In this document: positions 37,490 to 48,436 of the stretch, in pieces
Layout: each line of letters starts with the position of its first letter
How positions within the stretch are numbered: the first letter of the stretch is position 1
Source: Siphonodentalium dalli
Taxonomy: Eukaryota > Mollusca > Scaphopoda > Gadilida > Siphonodentaliidae
Direction of reading: 5' to 3'
Assembly: GCA_032622095.1 (NCBI GenBank)
Contig: CP136068.1
Span: 116,485,509 to 116,549,508, forward strand
Length of the DNA: 64,000 nucleotides
The notes under the pieces: model-generated
Told to the model about the DNA's origin: nothing
The model's database searches: none
The model's input: only the letters and a program-made list of their open reading frames with translations
Made by a program: the position numbers and the translations under genes

Positions 37490-37716
37490 ATGTGCCAATG
37501 CATTCTCTTATATATGCGAGTCGACCATAGGTCGCCTCGCATATATAAGAGAATGCATTGGCTTAACACATTAAAAATTATAAAATTGTTAAAGAATGTA
37601 AGAAAAAAATGGTAAAAAGTGTTTAAAAAGTTTTTTTTTTAGGCCAATGCATTCTCTTATATATGCGAGGCGACCTATGGTCGACTCGCATATATAAGAG
37701 AATGCATTGGCACAGG
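37490..37716. mobile_element. Foldback element, short-spacer copy
   Basis: Two 69-bp hairpins (37,494-37,562 and 37,643-37,711) flank an 80-bp AT-rich spacer. Compared with the copy at 1,180-1,550, the spacer is reduced but the hairpins are intact. Confidence 0.8.
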
Positions 37717-37862
37717 GTATAACTGTAACTATCACAATGTGGTCAAGGAGCCGGTTCCAATGATATCCATATTTGTATGGTTTTATTGAGACAGACCCAA
37801 GATATTTTAGGCTGTTGAAGCTTTATTTGGCCGGTTTTGGCCGGTTTGTTGGGTAAAGGGTT
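37571..37862. repeat. Dispersed ~290-bp repeat, copy 2
   Basis: Same sequence as 1-290. It overlaps the right half of the foldback element. Confidence 0.85.
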
Positions 37863-40451
37863 AAATGATGGCGTTCAGATGGTCAGATGGATAGAGAGAA
37901 GGTCGTTTGCAAAGTAATTAACTCATGACGTGCATGTTAGTTTTCAACCTGTTCTCGTGAAAATCATCACGTCATGGCCTTATAATAGGAGGATTTATGT
38001 TAGGTTCATCATGGGATTAAAATGGCCTCAAGTTGAGTCTATATCGAACTGAAATGAGTCAGTTTAGTGCCATTAACGACTCATATTGACTCAAACTCAC
38101 GATTTACCAGGTGAACGCTCTTTATAATGTGGTCCATTACGAACCTATTTGTTGTAGTGTTGGTATGATAAATGAATCACATACCACGGAGTATGCCTCA
38201 CTTAATTGCAGCCTTCTGTTCATTTCTTGTTGAAATATGACTAGAATCCCAGTTGTGATTTTTTGTGAAATTTTATACCGCGTTCTGTAAAATCGAATTT
38301 TTGAGGGATCAAAAGCGGATAGGACCCCAATAATTAATTATTTAATTGTTCCAATGATCAGTTAATATACACAATACAATATAAAGTCATATTACTCAAC
38401 CAGTTCCAAACAGCATGAACTGATCTAGTAGATATTTGTGAAAAAATGTCATATTTTCAACTTCCGGCGGCCATTTTGGTGGCCATCTTGGATGGTGAGT
38501 TTCAATTTTGGCCCAAAATAGTGTCATTATATCTTAGCTTCATGAAAATATATACATTTTACTAGATAAGTCATGTCAATTTGCAACAAATTCCAAGTAA
38601 CTGGTTTTACGTCTGGGAAAAAAATTGGGGGGGGGGGGGGTATACATTTTAGGGCGCTATAAAAAAAATTGCTCAAGGCTGACAGATGGCCAGCCGATAG
38701 AATCTTGATGTCGGATACCTGAATTTACAAAATCCGCAGAGAAAAAAACTTTATACGCCAAAACACGCATCCGTGACCTGGCGGCCGGACTAGTACATTG
38801 ATATTGTCAAGGTATATATGTATGTAATCATTTATGGCGGAGAACAATAACTCCCACTGATTCCAAACAGACATGCGTTATTAGCATCAATTCGGCTTTG
38901 ATCGAATTATACCGGCATTTGGAAAAAGCGTGATTTCGGACAAAAATATCCGGCCAGGAATGTATATTATGGTCAATTATGTGCGTGAATGATTCTTCTT
39001 GAAGATAAATGTATCAAATCACGCTAAGATATACCCGTGTTTTCCCACAGACAAACGATATATGGCGAAATGTCAAACAAATAGCAAATGTTCAAATTTG
39101 GGCCGCCATATTGGACTTCGGTGTCGGATTTGTTGCTAATTTGTAAGGGTTGTATATATATACATTAAGATAAAGAATCGAGCAGAAAACATGACCCCAT
39201 GTGGTATTGGAGTCCTCGTTTATTGGGAAAATAGTTTACAGGCGTGTTTATGATCACATATAGATGGGAACTATCACATTATTTCTGAATTTCGTTGAAA
39301 AACATGGCCGCCAGCATCCATTTTGGATTTTACTATTTGTATGACATACCCCAAAGCTACAAAACTAACTAACGCATCTATTGTCCATATTCAGTAATGA
39401 TCTCAAACATCGAACATGGATATGGTAACACAAAACAATTTAAACATGTTATATACTATCTTGTTATTGCGTGTTGTAATTGTATGGGGAGAGGAGCGAC
39501 CTAGGTTGTTATAACGTGTGCCCTAATCCCAATTGTACATAAGGGATACGATAAAATATGTTTAAAGTATGACTATATCCTTGGTACACCCTACATACCA
39601 CAAATCTGTAAGACAGTTCAGTCCCATCGCTGGTCTGTCTGCTGCAAACATGAATATTTTCGTAATTAAAGGCACGGGTGGCGTTCGTTACAGAAATATT
39701 CATATGTGTTCAAATCGCCATCAACAGAAGGAATATTAAAATATATATAGTTTTGTTCATATGCCAAACATAATCAGCGCGTAAATAGTATATTGTCGTA
39801 AAGATGTACGATCGTGTACGCAACTAAGAGCCTGCTCGTATTACAGAAGTTTTGCTTCTGTTTACATAACACAGCCCAATGTGTGCAGGGACGTGACTAG
39901 AGGGTCTCCGTTAGGGGGTGTCCACCTTGTGAAATTCCAACTGCACCCACCCCCTTGAATCAGAATCAGACAAAACACAAATTTTGCATAATTCCATTTG
40001 CACCCCCCCCCCCCATTGCACCTTACGTTGGGGAAATTCTCCAACTGATGACCGTTTCAGTCCACAAGTTTGACCAAATGTAGTATAATATTGTTTTGTT
40101 AAAATAATTAGCAGGTTTTAATTGACCGCGGGGGAGGGACGATGACACACTGTGCCTACCATGGTTCGGCCCGGTGTGGGAAAATTTTGAAATCGGAACA
40201 AGAAAATTGCAAAATCCTAGCATCCAGACTAGCCTCAAGCCTTCATAGAGTTGAAAATTTCAAACCTGACACCCCCACTTAGGTTGGGGAATTTCCAACT
40301 GATGACAATTCCAATGACAAAGTTGACCAAATGTATGACAATATTGTTTTCTTAAATTAATTAGCAGTTTTTGACTGGCCATGGGGGAGGGACCAGGACA
40401 CAAGCTTTCCAAGTGTTGGAAATTTCAAACCTGTCACCCCCCCCCTAAGGT
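37863..40451. other. No supported gene; a few poly-G/poly-C runs
   Basis: Includes G-runs at ~38,630 and C-runs at ~40,007 and ~40,436. The frames at 39,509-39,703 and 39,862-40,238 are short and unrecognised. Segments at 40,025-40,430 share GGAAATTTCCAACTGA boxes with the tandem repeat that follows. Confidence 0.5.
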
Positions 40452-40820
40452 TGGAAAATTTCCAACTGACGATCATTTTAGTCAAAACATTTGACAAAAA
40501 ATAGGAAAATATACAAATATTGGTCCAAAAACAATTAATTCTCCCAATATATTGTTTGAAAATCAAACGACAACAACATTTTCAACCTAGTGTTGGTGTG
40601 AAATTTCCAACTATTGTTTTGGCAGGTATGAAATTTCCAACTGACGACCATTTTAGTCAAAACATTTGACAAAAAATAGGAAAATATACAAATATTGGTC
40701 CAAAAACAATTAATTCTCCCAATATATTGTTTGAAAATCAAACGACAACAACATTTTCAACCTAGTGTTGGTGTGAAATTTCCAACTATTGTTTTGGCAG
40801 GTATGAAATTTCCAACTGTT
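40452..40820. repeat. Two tandem copies of a ~173-bp unit
   Basis: TTGACAAAAAATAGGAAAAT, CAATATATTGTTTGAAAATC and TTCAACCTAGTGTTGGTGTG recur at a ~172-173-bp spacing, nearly without changes. Degenerate relatives lie upstream at 40,020-40,430. Confidence 0.85.
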
Positions 40821-40888
40821 GAAAATTTTGACCAAAGTTGGATGGCGATACCCCCCCCCCCCACCCCCCCCTGTCGCCACGTCTATGT

Positions 40889-42100
40889 GTAAGGGTTAGA
40901 GCACAAGAATTGTTCTTTACCATAATCAATCGAGTCGAAGACGAGATTTATTCTGGTAAAGAACTATTCGCGTGCTCTGACCGACATATAGCACAATTGT
41001 TCCCACATGATGCAATCAACTGGAAATGTGCCGTTGAGCGTGTTTTGGACATGGTCGGTTAGCCACGCCCAACAACGTGATTAACATGAACTGATCGCCG
41101 TTGAATGTTAATAGATATGTCCGAAACAACGCGGACTGGTCCCACTTTGAAGCGCTCGTGCGATTTGTCTGTTATGAGTTGCGTGTGCGTATAATAACAA
41201 TGGGATAATCACTGAACTATTCCTTCGCCAGCCTTGGGAATTGGTGTGCTTTATCAAAGGGAACGATTGTAACAATGGGGCTGTGCTCTAAGTAATGGTT
41301 ATTGCACAATAATTGTTCTTTACCAGAATCAACCGAGTCGAAGACGAGATTATTTCTGGTAAAGAACTATTCGCGTGCTCTGACCGACTTAGAGCACAAT
41401 TGATCCCAGATAATGCAATCAACTGGAAAATGTGCCGTTGAGCGTGTTTTGACCACGACGCACAATCCGTGCGCTGGCCGCGATTTGACACAATAGCCGG
41501 TTATATAGTCACGCCCAACAACGTGATTATCATGCACCGATCGCCGTCGAATGGGAATAGATATGTCCGAAACAACACGGACTGGTTCCACTTTAAAGCA
41601 CCCGTGCGATTTGTCTGTTATGAGTTGCGTGTGCCTAACAGTGGGATAATCACTGAACTATTCCTTCGCCAGCCTTGGGATTAGTTGTGCTTTACCAGAA
41701 ATCAGGGAACGATTGTAACAATGGGATTGTGTAAAAAAAATATCCCATTGTTAGGCACACGCAACTCATAACAGACAAATCGCACGAGTGCTTCAAAGTG
41801 GGACCAGTCCGTGTTGTTTCGGACATATCTATTCACATTCAACGGCGATCAGTGCATGCTAATCACGTTGTTGGGCGTGGCTAACAGGCTATTGTGTCCA
41901 GTCGCGGCCAGAGAACGGATTGTGCGTCGTGGTTCACAACACGCTCAATGGCACATTTTCAGTTAATTGCATTATGTGGGATCAATTGTGCTCTAAGTCG
42001 ACCAGATCACGCGAATAGTTCTTTACCAGAATAAATATCGTCTTCGGCTCGATTTATTCTGGTAAAGAACAATTCTTGTGCTCTAACCATTACTTAATTA
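40889..42100. mobile_element. Foldback element with three copies of a ~400-bp module
   Basis: TIR-like ends: GAGCACAAGAATTGTTCTTT (40,898) and its complement near 42,065-42,090. The module (GAACTATTCGCGTGCTCTGA, TGCAATCAACTGGAAA, GTGCCGTTGAGCGTGTT, CGATCGCCGT.GAATG) occurs directly at 40,898 and ~41,300, and inverted at 41,740-42,095. The plus frame 41,469-41,684 runs through one module copy and shows no known domain. Confidence 0.7.
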
Positions 42101-43930
42101 ACCGATATTGCGATTCTCGGGTGGATAGCCAGATTTGGGGGGGGGGGGGGTATGTGTTATCTGGTGGGAATTTTATAGAAATCGACTGGACATATTGACA
42201 TACTAACACTGTTGCAAAAATCGATCAGGCTTTGAATTTGGGAATGGATTTCTTAAAATTGTTTCGCCTTATCATATGTTATGGATGTTAGATTTGAACA
42301 ATAATGGACGAAGAAGGGGTGGAGATGTCAACCAATGCGGTCAAAGGAGTTTTAAAGCCATGTTCCCCAAATTTTATGTGATGACCTCGAACTGGGGACA
42401 TGTAACCCTTCTTGTAATATAACAACGTATATAAAAAACAAACGTGAATTCTGATTGTTTTATTTATAGTTTAATCGCAAAGCCAGCATTTACGCTGGAA
42501 ACAGCCAAACATCTTTGCATGCATACATACAAGCAATTTACACATTAACAATTATCATGCAACATTTCCATGAAAAATTCACCTCATAACTCAGATACAA
42601 CATATATTAACATAGCAACGTTCCACAATTACGCAATTCTCCAGTTAGGGGTGTGTCGCATTAGATACATATAAATATTTCGTTTACATCTATATGTAAT
42701 ATTATTTAAAAGGATTTTTTAAAGCTAATTTAATTTTTTTAAAGCGCAGTGTTTTCAAAACGCTCATGGAACTTATTATATGAACATTTCCTTATGGAAC
42801 TACTCGTCAATGAGAATTTAGTATAGACATTTTATAAAATTCATGCAGTTCCGATGTTCTAGAGGGATTATTTTGTTATATGATGTATTCAGTGTTCCAA
42901 ACCTCCAGGTAATGCACGATAACAAAATCCAATTTAACATCATTTCTGCTGTTGTTGTAACTGGAGGTCTGGAAACCTGAATACATCTCTGTGTGTGTGA
43001 AATTAGTGATACGGGCACAACTACACTTCTGATCCTTCCACAGAATAGATAATATTATTATCTAAGGCGATGTGCATGAGACGAGGGAGTTTAAATTTGG
43101 GAGGTTAGCGTTGAGGGGTTTGAATTGTTAAAAAATAATAACAAAAAATTAAATATAAACATGTTCACCCGATCCGTATAGCATTATCATATATATATAC
43201 TTAATTTGGGATATTATTTACCATCTATAGATAATTAATTGTGTACCGTATACGCTATAACACTCCAAGGTTTTCCTTTCACTAATTCTCAGACATGATG
43301 ATATTTATTCGATATGACAAACACATGTATACCAGCAAGCAGTCGTGGAGATCAACTTTACAACTTCTCTGTTAGTCTGGGCGAGAGAGAATGTCTATCT
43401 CCAAATGGGAACAAGCAACTACTGTAAAAACACATTTATTCGTGGGGGTCCAATTTTCGTGGTTTTCGTGGTTGTTGATAACCACGAAATTACCACCCAC
43501 CCCCCCCCCCCCCGAAAAATTGTTGTCTTCGAAACTATCGCGGTCGCCATCTTGAGAATATAATGCGGGAGGTCTATATGTAACTCTATTGACCCCATGT
43601 ACATTAAAAGCCTAGGGAGTCATGTTATGAGAAGAAAGTGACTTCAGCTATGTATACTCATTTACGTTCATGGTGACTTTCACCTAGGTTATGTAGGTTT
43701 ATGTACATAATACATTCTCAATATCCGTCAACAAAATATTGGACACGTGACATCCTAATTAATTATACACCTGAAATGCGGATGCGCAATTTCCGACGGA
43801 TCGAATCATTTTGTCTTAACGTGGTTCATTCTGATAGGTGAGATATACGACACACGACACATCGGGGTATATATGATAGTGCTATGGGGATCGGGAGAAA
43901 TTGTTTACCTGCATACCGACCCTATTTGTG
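42101..43930. other. No supported gene; small inverted repeat at ~42,893-42,980
   Basis: TTCCAAACCTCCAG and CTGGAGGTCTGGAA face each other across ~70 bp. The same CTGGAGGTTTGGAA box occurs at ~29,878. Poly-G/C runs lie at ~42,138 and ~43,500. I see no coding family. Confidence 0.5.
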
Positions 43931-44788
43931 TTACCGGGGACGCGACGGAGCTCTAAATGTGAGGTCTATAATTTTCTTTAAACTTGGAATCAGTTTTCTC
44001 TTTACCGCCTGACGTGTATACCGCGGCTCATCCGCCTCATCTGGGTGATCCGCCATGATGCATCCATTCTGAATCCAGTCCATTCCAATTCTGCGTGCAG
44101 GCTTGCTGTAATTGTTACGTGTATCTATCGTAATGTTCAACTTAGATAGCACTTTTTCAAAAACGTGTGTTATATTAATATTCCTTTGACAAGAAACTTG
44201 AATATGCGGTAACTCCCAGTCGACAGAGACTGTTAACTCATTAATTACCAAAAGTGTCTCATACGGGAAGTCCGATGAACTGTCCAAGTCAAGTTTGTTA
44301 ACGACCACAACGATTGGAACATCGCTCCCTCTAGCATTCGTGATCATATTTCGATATGTTTCCACCCCTGCAAACGTTATAGGTCGCTCGTTGGTATAAA
44401 CCAGAACAAAACCATCACAGTTTTTAACTACCAGCATCTTCTCACAACATGTTGCAGTTGAAGGAACTTCGATCAGTTCTATACAAATTACATTCCCGTT
44501 CTCGGAACTCATTTCTATTGTATGTGAACAAATCACACGTTTGTAGTTAGAAGCCAAACTTTCCATTGAATGTGAGCGTATCCCAGATTTGGCATCCACA
44601 ATTGGCATTATTGTGTGTGAGCAAGTCCTCTCGGTACAATTAGAAGCCATGGATGTCATAGTTTGTGAAACCGTCGTCGATTTGTAATTAGAAGCCAACG
44701 TCGAATCTGTAAATCTTTTTATCATGGTTGTCTTTCCAACGAATGCTGATCCCATAACGGCTATTCTGATGTTAACCGCCGTGTTCAT
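43931..44788 (-). CDS. Single-exon Ras-superfamily GTPase-like protein
   Basis: An intact 285-codon frame starts with ATG at 44,788. The P-loop GSAFVGKT (residues 13-20) binds nucleotide phosphates. The guanine-specificity motif is VVVVNKLDLD, and the G5-like segment is VSCQR. The usual DxxG (G3) motif is absent (VPSTA in its place), so hydrolysis is probably impaired. Between P-loop and G3 the LASNYK...SHTI switch-I-like segment appears three times (about residues 31-47, 48-72 and 76-97), which explains much of the excess over the ~180-200 residues of typical Ras proteins. The C-terminus is basic (KRKLIPSLKK) and lacks a CaaX box. It lies outside the Polinton, 270 bp from its end. It could be a retrogene or a lineage-specific expansion. 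Confidence 0.7.
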   Translation of the reverse strand: MNTAVNIRIAVMGSAFVGKTTMIKRFTDSTLASNYKSTTVSQTMTSMASNCTERTCSHTIMPIVDAKSGIRSHSMESLASNYKRVICSHTIEMSSENGNVICIELIEVPSTATCCEKMLVVKNCDGFVLVYTNERPITFAGVETYRNMITNARGSDVPIVVVVNKLDLDSSSDFPYETLLVINELTVSVDWELPHIQVSCQRNINITHVFEKVLSKLNITIDTRNNYSKPARRIGMDWIQNGCIMADHPDEADEPRYTRQAVKRKLIPSLKKIIDLTFRAPSRPR

Positions 44789-45000
44789 GATTAATCTCGA
44801 GAACTGAAAAATGCGCCAGTATGTCGTCGATGAAATGAGTGAATATATATATACGCGGAGCGGAAATCACACATTTACACATTGGAATCACTATAACACA
44901 ATATATTTTAGTCTCAGGGATGGTAAAGTACCGTGTTAAAGTGATAATATTCCCTATACAATTGAGCAGACCCCATGCGCGGTCGATAATATTTAGATCA
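44789..45000. other. Upstream spacer of the GTPase gene
   Basis: AT-rich with a (TA)n stretch at ~44,845. No distinct promoter element can be assigned. Confidence 0.4.
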
Positions 45001-45058
45001 TTACCTATTTGTTCTGCAGTACCCCAGTTGGGGTCCACCCACGCATTTTATGACGTCA
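45001..45058. repeat. Direct flanking repeat, left of the Polinton
   Basis: Matches 62,205-62,260 in direct orientation (ACCTATTTGTT.TGCAGT, CCCCAGTTG.GG, ending TGACGTCA). It looks like a unit of a pre-existing tandem repeat into which the Polinton inserted. Confidence 0.7.
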
Positions 45059-45454
45059 GTAGTAATGGGGGCCACTATGGCCCAGTACCCCCCAGTGGGG
45101 GCCACTATGGCCCAGTACCCCCCAGTGGGGGCCACTATGGCCCAGTACCCCCAGTGGGGGCCACTATGGCCCAGTATCGAATACTGGACCATCTAGGACC
45201 ATAGATGGTCCAGTATTCGATACTGGGCCATAGTGGCCCCCACTGGGGGTACTGGGCCATAGTGGCCCCCACTGGGGGGTACTGGACCATAGTGGCCCCC
45301 ACTGGGGGGTACTGGGCCATAGTGGCCCCCACTGGGGGGTACTGGGCCATAGTGGCCCCCACTGGGGGGTACTGGGCCATAGTTACCCCCTGAGGATAGA
45401 TGTTCCTGTCATTGATGTGACATTTCTGGTCGAAAAAATGAAAATGGACTTAGA
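45059..45454. repeat. Left terminal inverted repeat, itself a palindrome of ~30-bp units
   Basis: About four units of GGGGGCCACTATGGCCCAGT plus ACCCCCCAGT run rightward. A central ~45-bp palindrome (TACTGGACCATCT/AGATGGTCCAGTA) follows, then about six units in reverse. A unique 65-bp inner edge ends at GGACTTAGA. The reading frames over it are repeat artefacts. Confidence 0.9.
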
Positions 45455-45828
45455 CATTTTTTCATTACTATTTTAAAGTTTGTATAATTCTGACCAGAGA
45501 TGACACATCGACACGAACAGAATCAATTGGTGGGGATCCTACAGTGAAAACGATTTTGTTGAAATTTATCATTTATTTTTCAAAAACAAGAACAAGAACA
45601 ATGAACAATAATATATTATTATACATCAATAATATTAACAAAGAACAATAATTTATGTACAAAACAAGGTCTCAGATTTGAAGAAACTTAATTGAACATC
45701 CTACAACATCCTACGCTGAATCAATAACAAAAGAGTCTATTTTGTGGAGTTGTTGACACATTCGTTGTTATCTGGTCGTCGTCTTCTTTGCGTTGTATGT
45801 ATATCAGCCGTCGATGTCCTGGTGAAGT
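45455..45828 (-). other. 3' region of the late gene cluster
   Basis: No gene. On the minus strand an AATAAA lies at 45,572-45,577, ~250 nt after the protease stop, and is the best visible poly(A) signal for the core cluster. No histone-type stem-loop is present here. Confidence 0.4.
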
Positions 45829-46302
45829 TTAATTCAACAGCAAATTTGCTTTTCTGTATAATCGACCATAGTGCTTTCCAAACCATCGAACTATTGTTCT
45901 GTCATTCTTGAAGAAATCCCGAGAATTGAATAATCTTTTCATCCTCTTTCCTTTCATCATGTGGTGGAGTGCGAATATACAATATAATCCACACACATTT
46001 GTCGCACGATGTTGATATCGTGTTGTATTCATAGTCCATGCTGATGAGTTCCTTTTTATGAATGGTAACATATATCGTCTCGGTGGTGGTAGTCCAAATG
46101 AGTCGAAGTATACAGCTGATCTTCCCTTGAATAACATCAATGTCCAGTGTTCTCCTGGCTGATCCGATGAGTGCGTGTTCACAATATATGCTTGAATATG
46201 CTGTGGTTTCTTCTCTGGTAACAGATCTCTAGCACAAACATGTGTGTTAAGTTTACACAACCAGGAATTGTCCAGAATATATTGAAGTTCAGCTGTCTGC
46301 AT
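45829..46302 (-). CDS. Adenain-like cysteine protease (virion maturation)
   Basis: The 157-residue frame has the adenovirus-protease family layout: catalytic His in GEHWTLMLF (H52), Asp in VYFDSFGLP (D67) and nucleophile Cys in TNVCGLYCIFALHH (C104). In adenoviruses and Polintons this enzyme cleaves capsid and core precursors inside the assembling particle. Length and order of the triad fit the family. The ATG at 46,302 is the first in frame. It is the last gene of the minus-strand core cluster, which suits late expression. No break is seen, in contrast to several neighbours. Confidence 0.9.
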   Translation of the reverse strand: MQTAELQYILDNSWLCKLNTHVCARDLLPEKKPQHIQAYIVNTHSSDQPGEHWTLMLFKGRSAVYFDSFGLPPPRRYMLPFIKRNSSAWTMNTTRYQHRATNVCGLYCIFALHHMMKGKRMKRLFNSRDFFKNDRTIVRWFGKHYGRLYRKANLLLN

Positions 46303-46463
46303 CGTTGTAATTCTCTTTGACTCGCTGTGACCACATCAGAGTCCACTCCGCGTCGATTTTTTTGCGGTTGAGCTCCAAACTGTTTCTCAGATGATCCCAC
46401 ATGATGAATGCTTCGAACTTCTCCTTTCAGTGTGGGTTTAACCATATCAGCTTCGGGAACCAT
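46179..46463 (-). other. Overlapping frame, possibly the shifted 3' part of the preceding gene
   Basis: A 94-codon frame spans the only otherwise non-coding gap (46,303-46,426) of the compact cluster and overlaps both neighbours. Its first half is polar and lacks shadow-like composition, so a single-base shift in the 46,427-46,747 gene could have created the present stop. It may equally be fortuitous. Confidence 0.25.
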
Positions 46464-46747
46464 CTTTCCATAACATTGTATATGTCAAGTTTAATCAGCG
46501 CTAAGTCGATAAACTGGTTTGTCCAATCATCAGTTGTAGAGAACAAACACAGAACATGTTCACGTTGACTAGGATGTTCTATTTTACATCCTTCACAGTT
46601 TGCTGACACTTCCTTGCGAATAAGTTCTTGTAGTTCTTCAATCATAGCGTTGTTGAGTGTGTCCAAGATCAGGTTCCATCTCGGAGCAAAGTTTTGTGAA
46701 CGTTGGTATTCTTCATAGTAGTTCCATAGCTGTGATGTGAACTCCAT
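46427..46747 (-). CDS. Small uncharacterised core-cluster protein
   Basis: This 106-codon frame starts one base after the capsid-protein stop (TAG-G-ATG), the tight spacing of a co-transcribed gene. The product is acidic and mostly helical. It has a CEGCKIEHPSQREHVLC segment whose Cys and His residues could bind zinc, and a tryptophan-rich start. I do not recognise the family. A role in assembly is suggested only by its place between capsid protein and protease. The end may be truncated (see the overlapping frame at 46,179-46,463). Confidence 0.55.
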   Translation of the reverse strand: MEFTSQLWNYYEEYQRSQNFAPRWNLILDTLNNAMIEELQELIRKEVSANCEGCKIEHPSQREHVLCLFSTTDDWTNQFIDLALIKLDIYNVMERWFPKLIWLNPH

Positions 46748-46748
46748 C

Positions 46749-48053
46749 CTAATAGTCAGTAAGCACTTCTCTCAAAGCTGTGATCTCTATTTCACTGTCA
46801 AATTCAGCATACACCAAAACGTTGACGGCTGTAGTGAGAGCTGTCAAGAATTGAAGCTCCAAACGCAGGTTCCCTGTCTTTATAGGATGTAGATGCCCCT
46901 CGTCGCTTCCTTGGTCCGGTGTCAAGTCGAAACCCCACAAACAATAACCATTCATATATTCTTTTAAATTAATGCCAATTGATTTGTTAACACCAAACAT
47001 TCCTAAAGATTGATACAAAGATAAATATGATCTGAGACATTGTTTTGTTGCGAAGTTTGGTTCAAATTGACGGTTATGTATTGTATGACCGTCTTGACTA
47101 ACTTCCAATTTATTCAAACTGAAATGTTTGAAGTGGAATGGATTGGTACCCAAATCTCCATTCATATCTTTATTTTCGACCAACGCAATAAAAACTCTCT
47201 TTGGTAATTGTCCTTGAAATAAGTGGTCTTCAATTTTTTATCTAAGTCCAGTACTAATTGTGAAAGTTTTTATTGCTACTCGTCTGATAGGTATTTTCAT
47301 TTTTGACTGGACAATTTCTTGATTTAATTTATTTGAGACCGCTGGAAAGAGACTAACTGTTCTGACATGGAACACTGCTGATTCGAAAACAATTTGTCCA
47401 TCCTCGGAGCCAATGAGGCAAAATTTTGATGGTGATCTGTTTAATCTGATACGAATTTCAATTCCATTTGGTAAATATTTTTCTTGAAGAAACAGATCAG
47501 TGTGTAAGCGTCCACATAGTTCAACAGTTTTACTACCACCGATCAAACTTTCTCTAGAAGTTAATCCAGCATTAGTACCACCTTTGGTACTCTCTTCAAA
47601 ATGTTCTGCTGTATCGCCATACCACATTTCTAAATTTGCTAATTGATTATCTTTATATTCTGGAGAGTATCCCAACAGATTTTCGAAATATGCTCGGTAT
47701 GGGTAAGTGTCAGAATTCGAAGTTATCAATTTGTTGTTCAAGTAAACATCGATACTGCTGAACATACTATGAAAGAAATTGTTAACAGGTGCTAATTCCG
47801 TACCAGCCCCCAAATTAGTTCCATCTTTTTTTGTAATTTTGAATTTCACATAAAGATAAGATTGATTAATATCTGTCCACTTTTCGGTTTGAGATGGTAT
47901 GACAAACTCTATCGGAGCAGAATTATTCAGCGGTGCAATCGGATGATTTTCGATCCACTGCGATTCTGACATTGTAGCCACCGTTGGTGGAACATGTGTT
48001 ATATCAAGTTCCGATTTATTGCATTCGCATGATCCATTTACCATTTGTGCCAT
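46749..48053 (-). pseudogene. Hexon-like major capsid protein, split by an in-frame TAA
   Basis: Two frames in the same phase, 48,053-47,238 (271 codons) and 47,183-46,749 (144 codons), are separated by a TAA at 47,238-47,240. Sequence continues in phase between them and resembles coding sequence, so a single nonsense change is the likely break. The N-terminal part has the typical opening of Polinton capsid proteins (polar start, then PIEFVIPSQTEKWTDINQSY). The C-terminal part ends in the LRLELQFLTALTTAVNVLVY strand pattern. In intact relatives this double-jelly-roll protein forms the trimeric capsomers. Total span ~434 codons is normal for the family. Confidence 0.85.
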
Positions 48054-48055
48054 GA

Positions 48056-48430
48056 TTAATCAAAAATATCAAGAGCTCGACTGCTAGTATGTTTTTTCGA
48101 CTGACTTTTTCGGCGTTTGACAGCTGAATGATTCATTTTTGAATTCGCTACTCTTTTTCTAGGTTTTTGTCTCGAGTTCAAAATTTGATTTTTAGCTTGT
48201 GTGCCAAAAGATTTTAAAGCTTTTTTACCTTCAGACATCAACGCTTCTTTCGGACTTTTACCTTGATTAATAATTTCATCTGCAACACCAAAAGTGTGTT
48301 TTTTCGCAAGTTGTAAAGCTGTCCGACCAATCGGTTTTAGAAATGGTACAGCAGATCTCATAAGTGATTTGAAAATTGAACCAATACCGTTACCATATTG
48401 CCGTGGTACACCTCTATACACGGGGAACAT
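48056..48430 (-). CDS. Small basic virion protein (pVI/pX-like position)
   Basis: 124 residues; the frame ends two bases before the capsid-protein ATG. It has an amphipathic N-terminal half (IFKSLMRSAVPFLKPIGRTA) and a strongly basic tail rich in Lys, Arg and Ser. In Polintons and adenoviruses small basic proteins next to the capsid genes condense DNA or link it to the shell. That role here is inferred from composition and position, since sequence similarity to pVI or pX is weak. Confidence 0.65.
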   Translation of the reverse strand: MFPVYRGVPRQYGNGIGSIFKSLMRSAVPFLKPIGRTALQLAKKHTFGVADEIINQGKSPKEALMSEGKKALKSFGTQAKNQILNSRQKPRKRVANSKMNHSAVKRRKSQSKKHTSSRALDIFD

Positions 48431-48436
48431 TGTTTT

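Noticed and set aside
45001-45393. Frames coding GPTGGYWAIVAPT-like repeats in the terminal repeat
   Set aside because: They are translations of the ~30-bp terminal units on both strands; no start, stop or composition argues for a protein. The frame at 61,953-62,138 is rejected for the same reason.
46179-46463. A separate gene overlapping the protease
   Set aside because: Kept only as a low-confidence 'other' entry: it is better explained as the shifted end of the preceding gene or as a chance frame.
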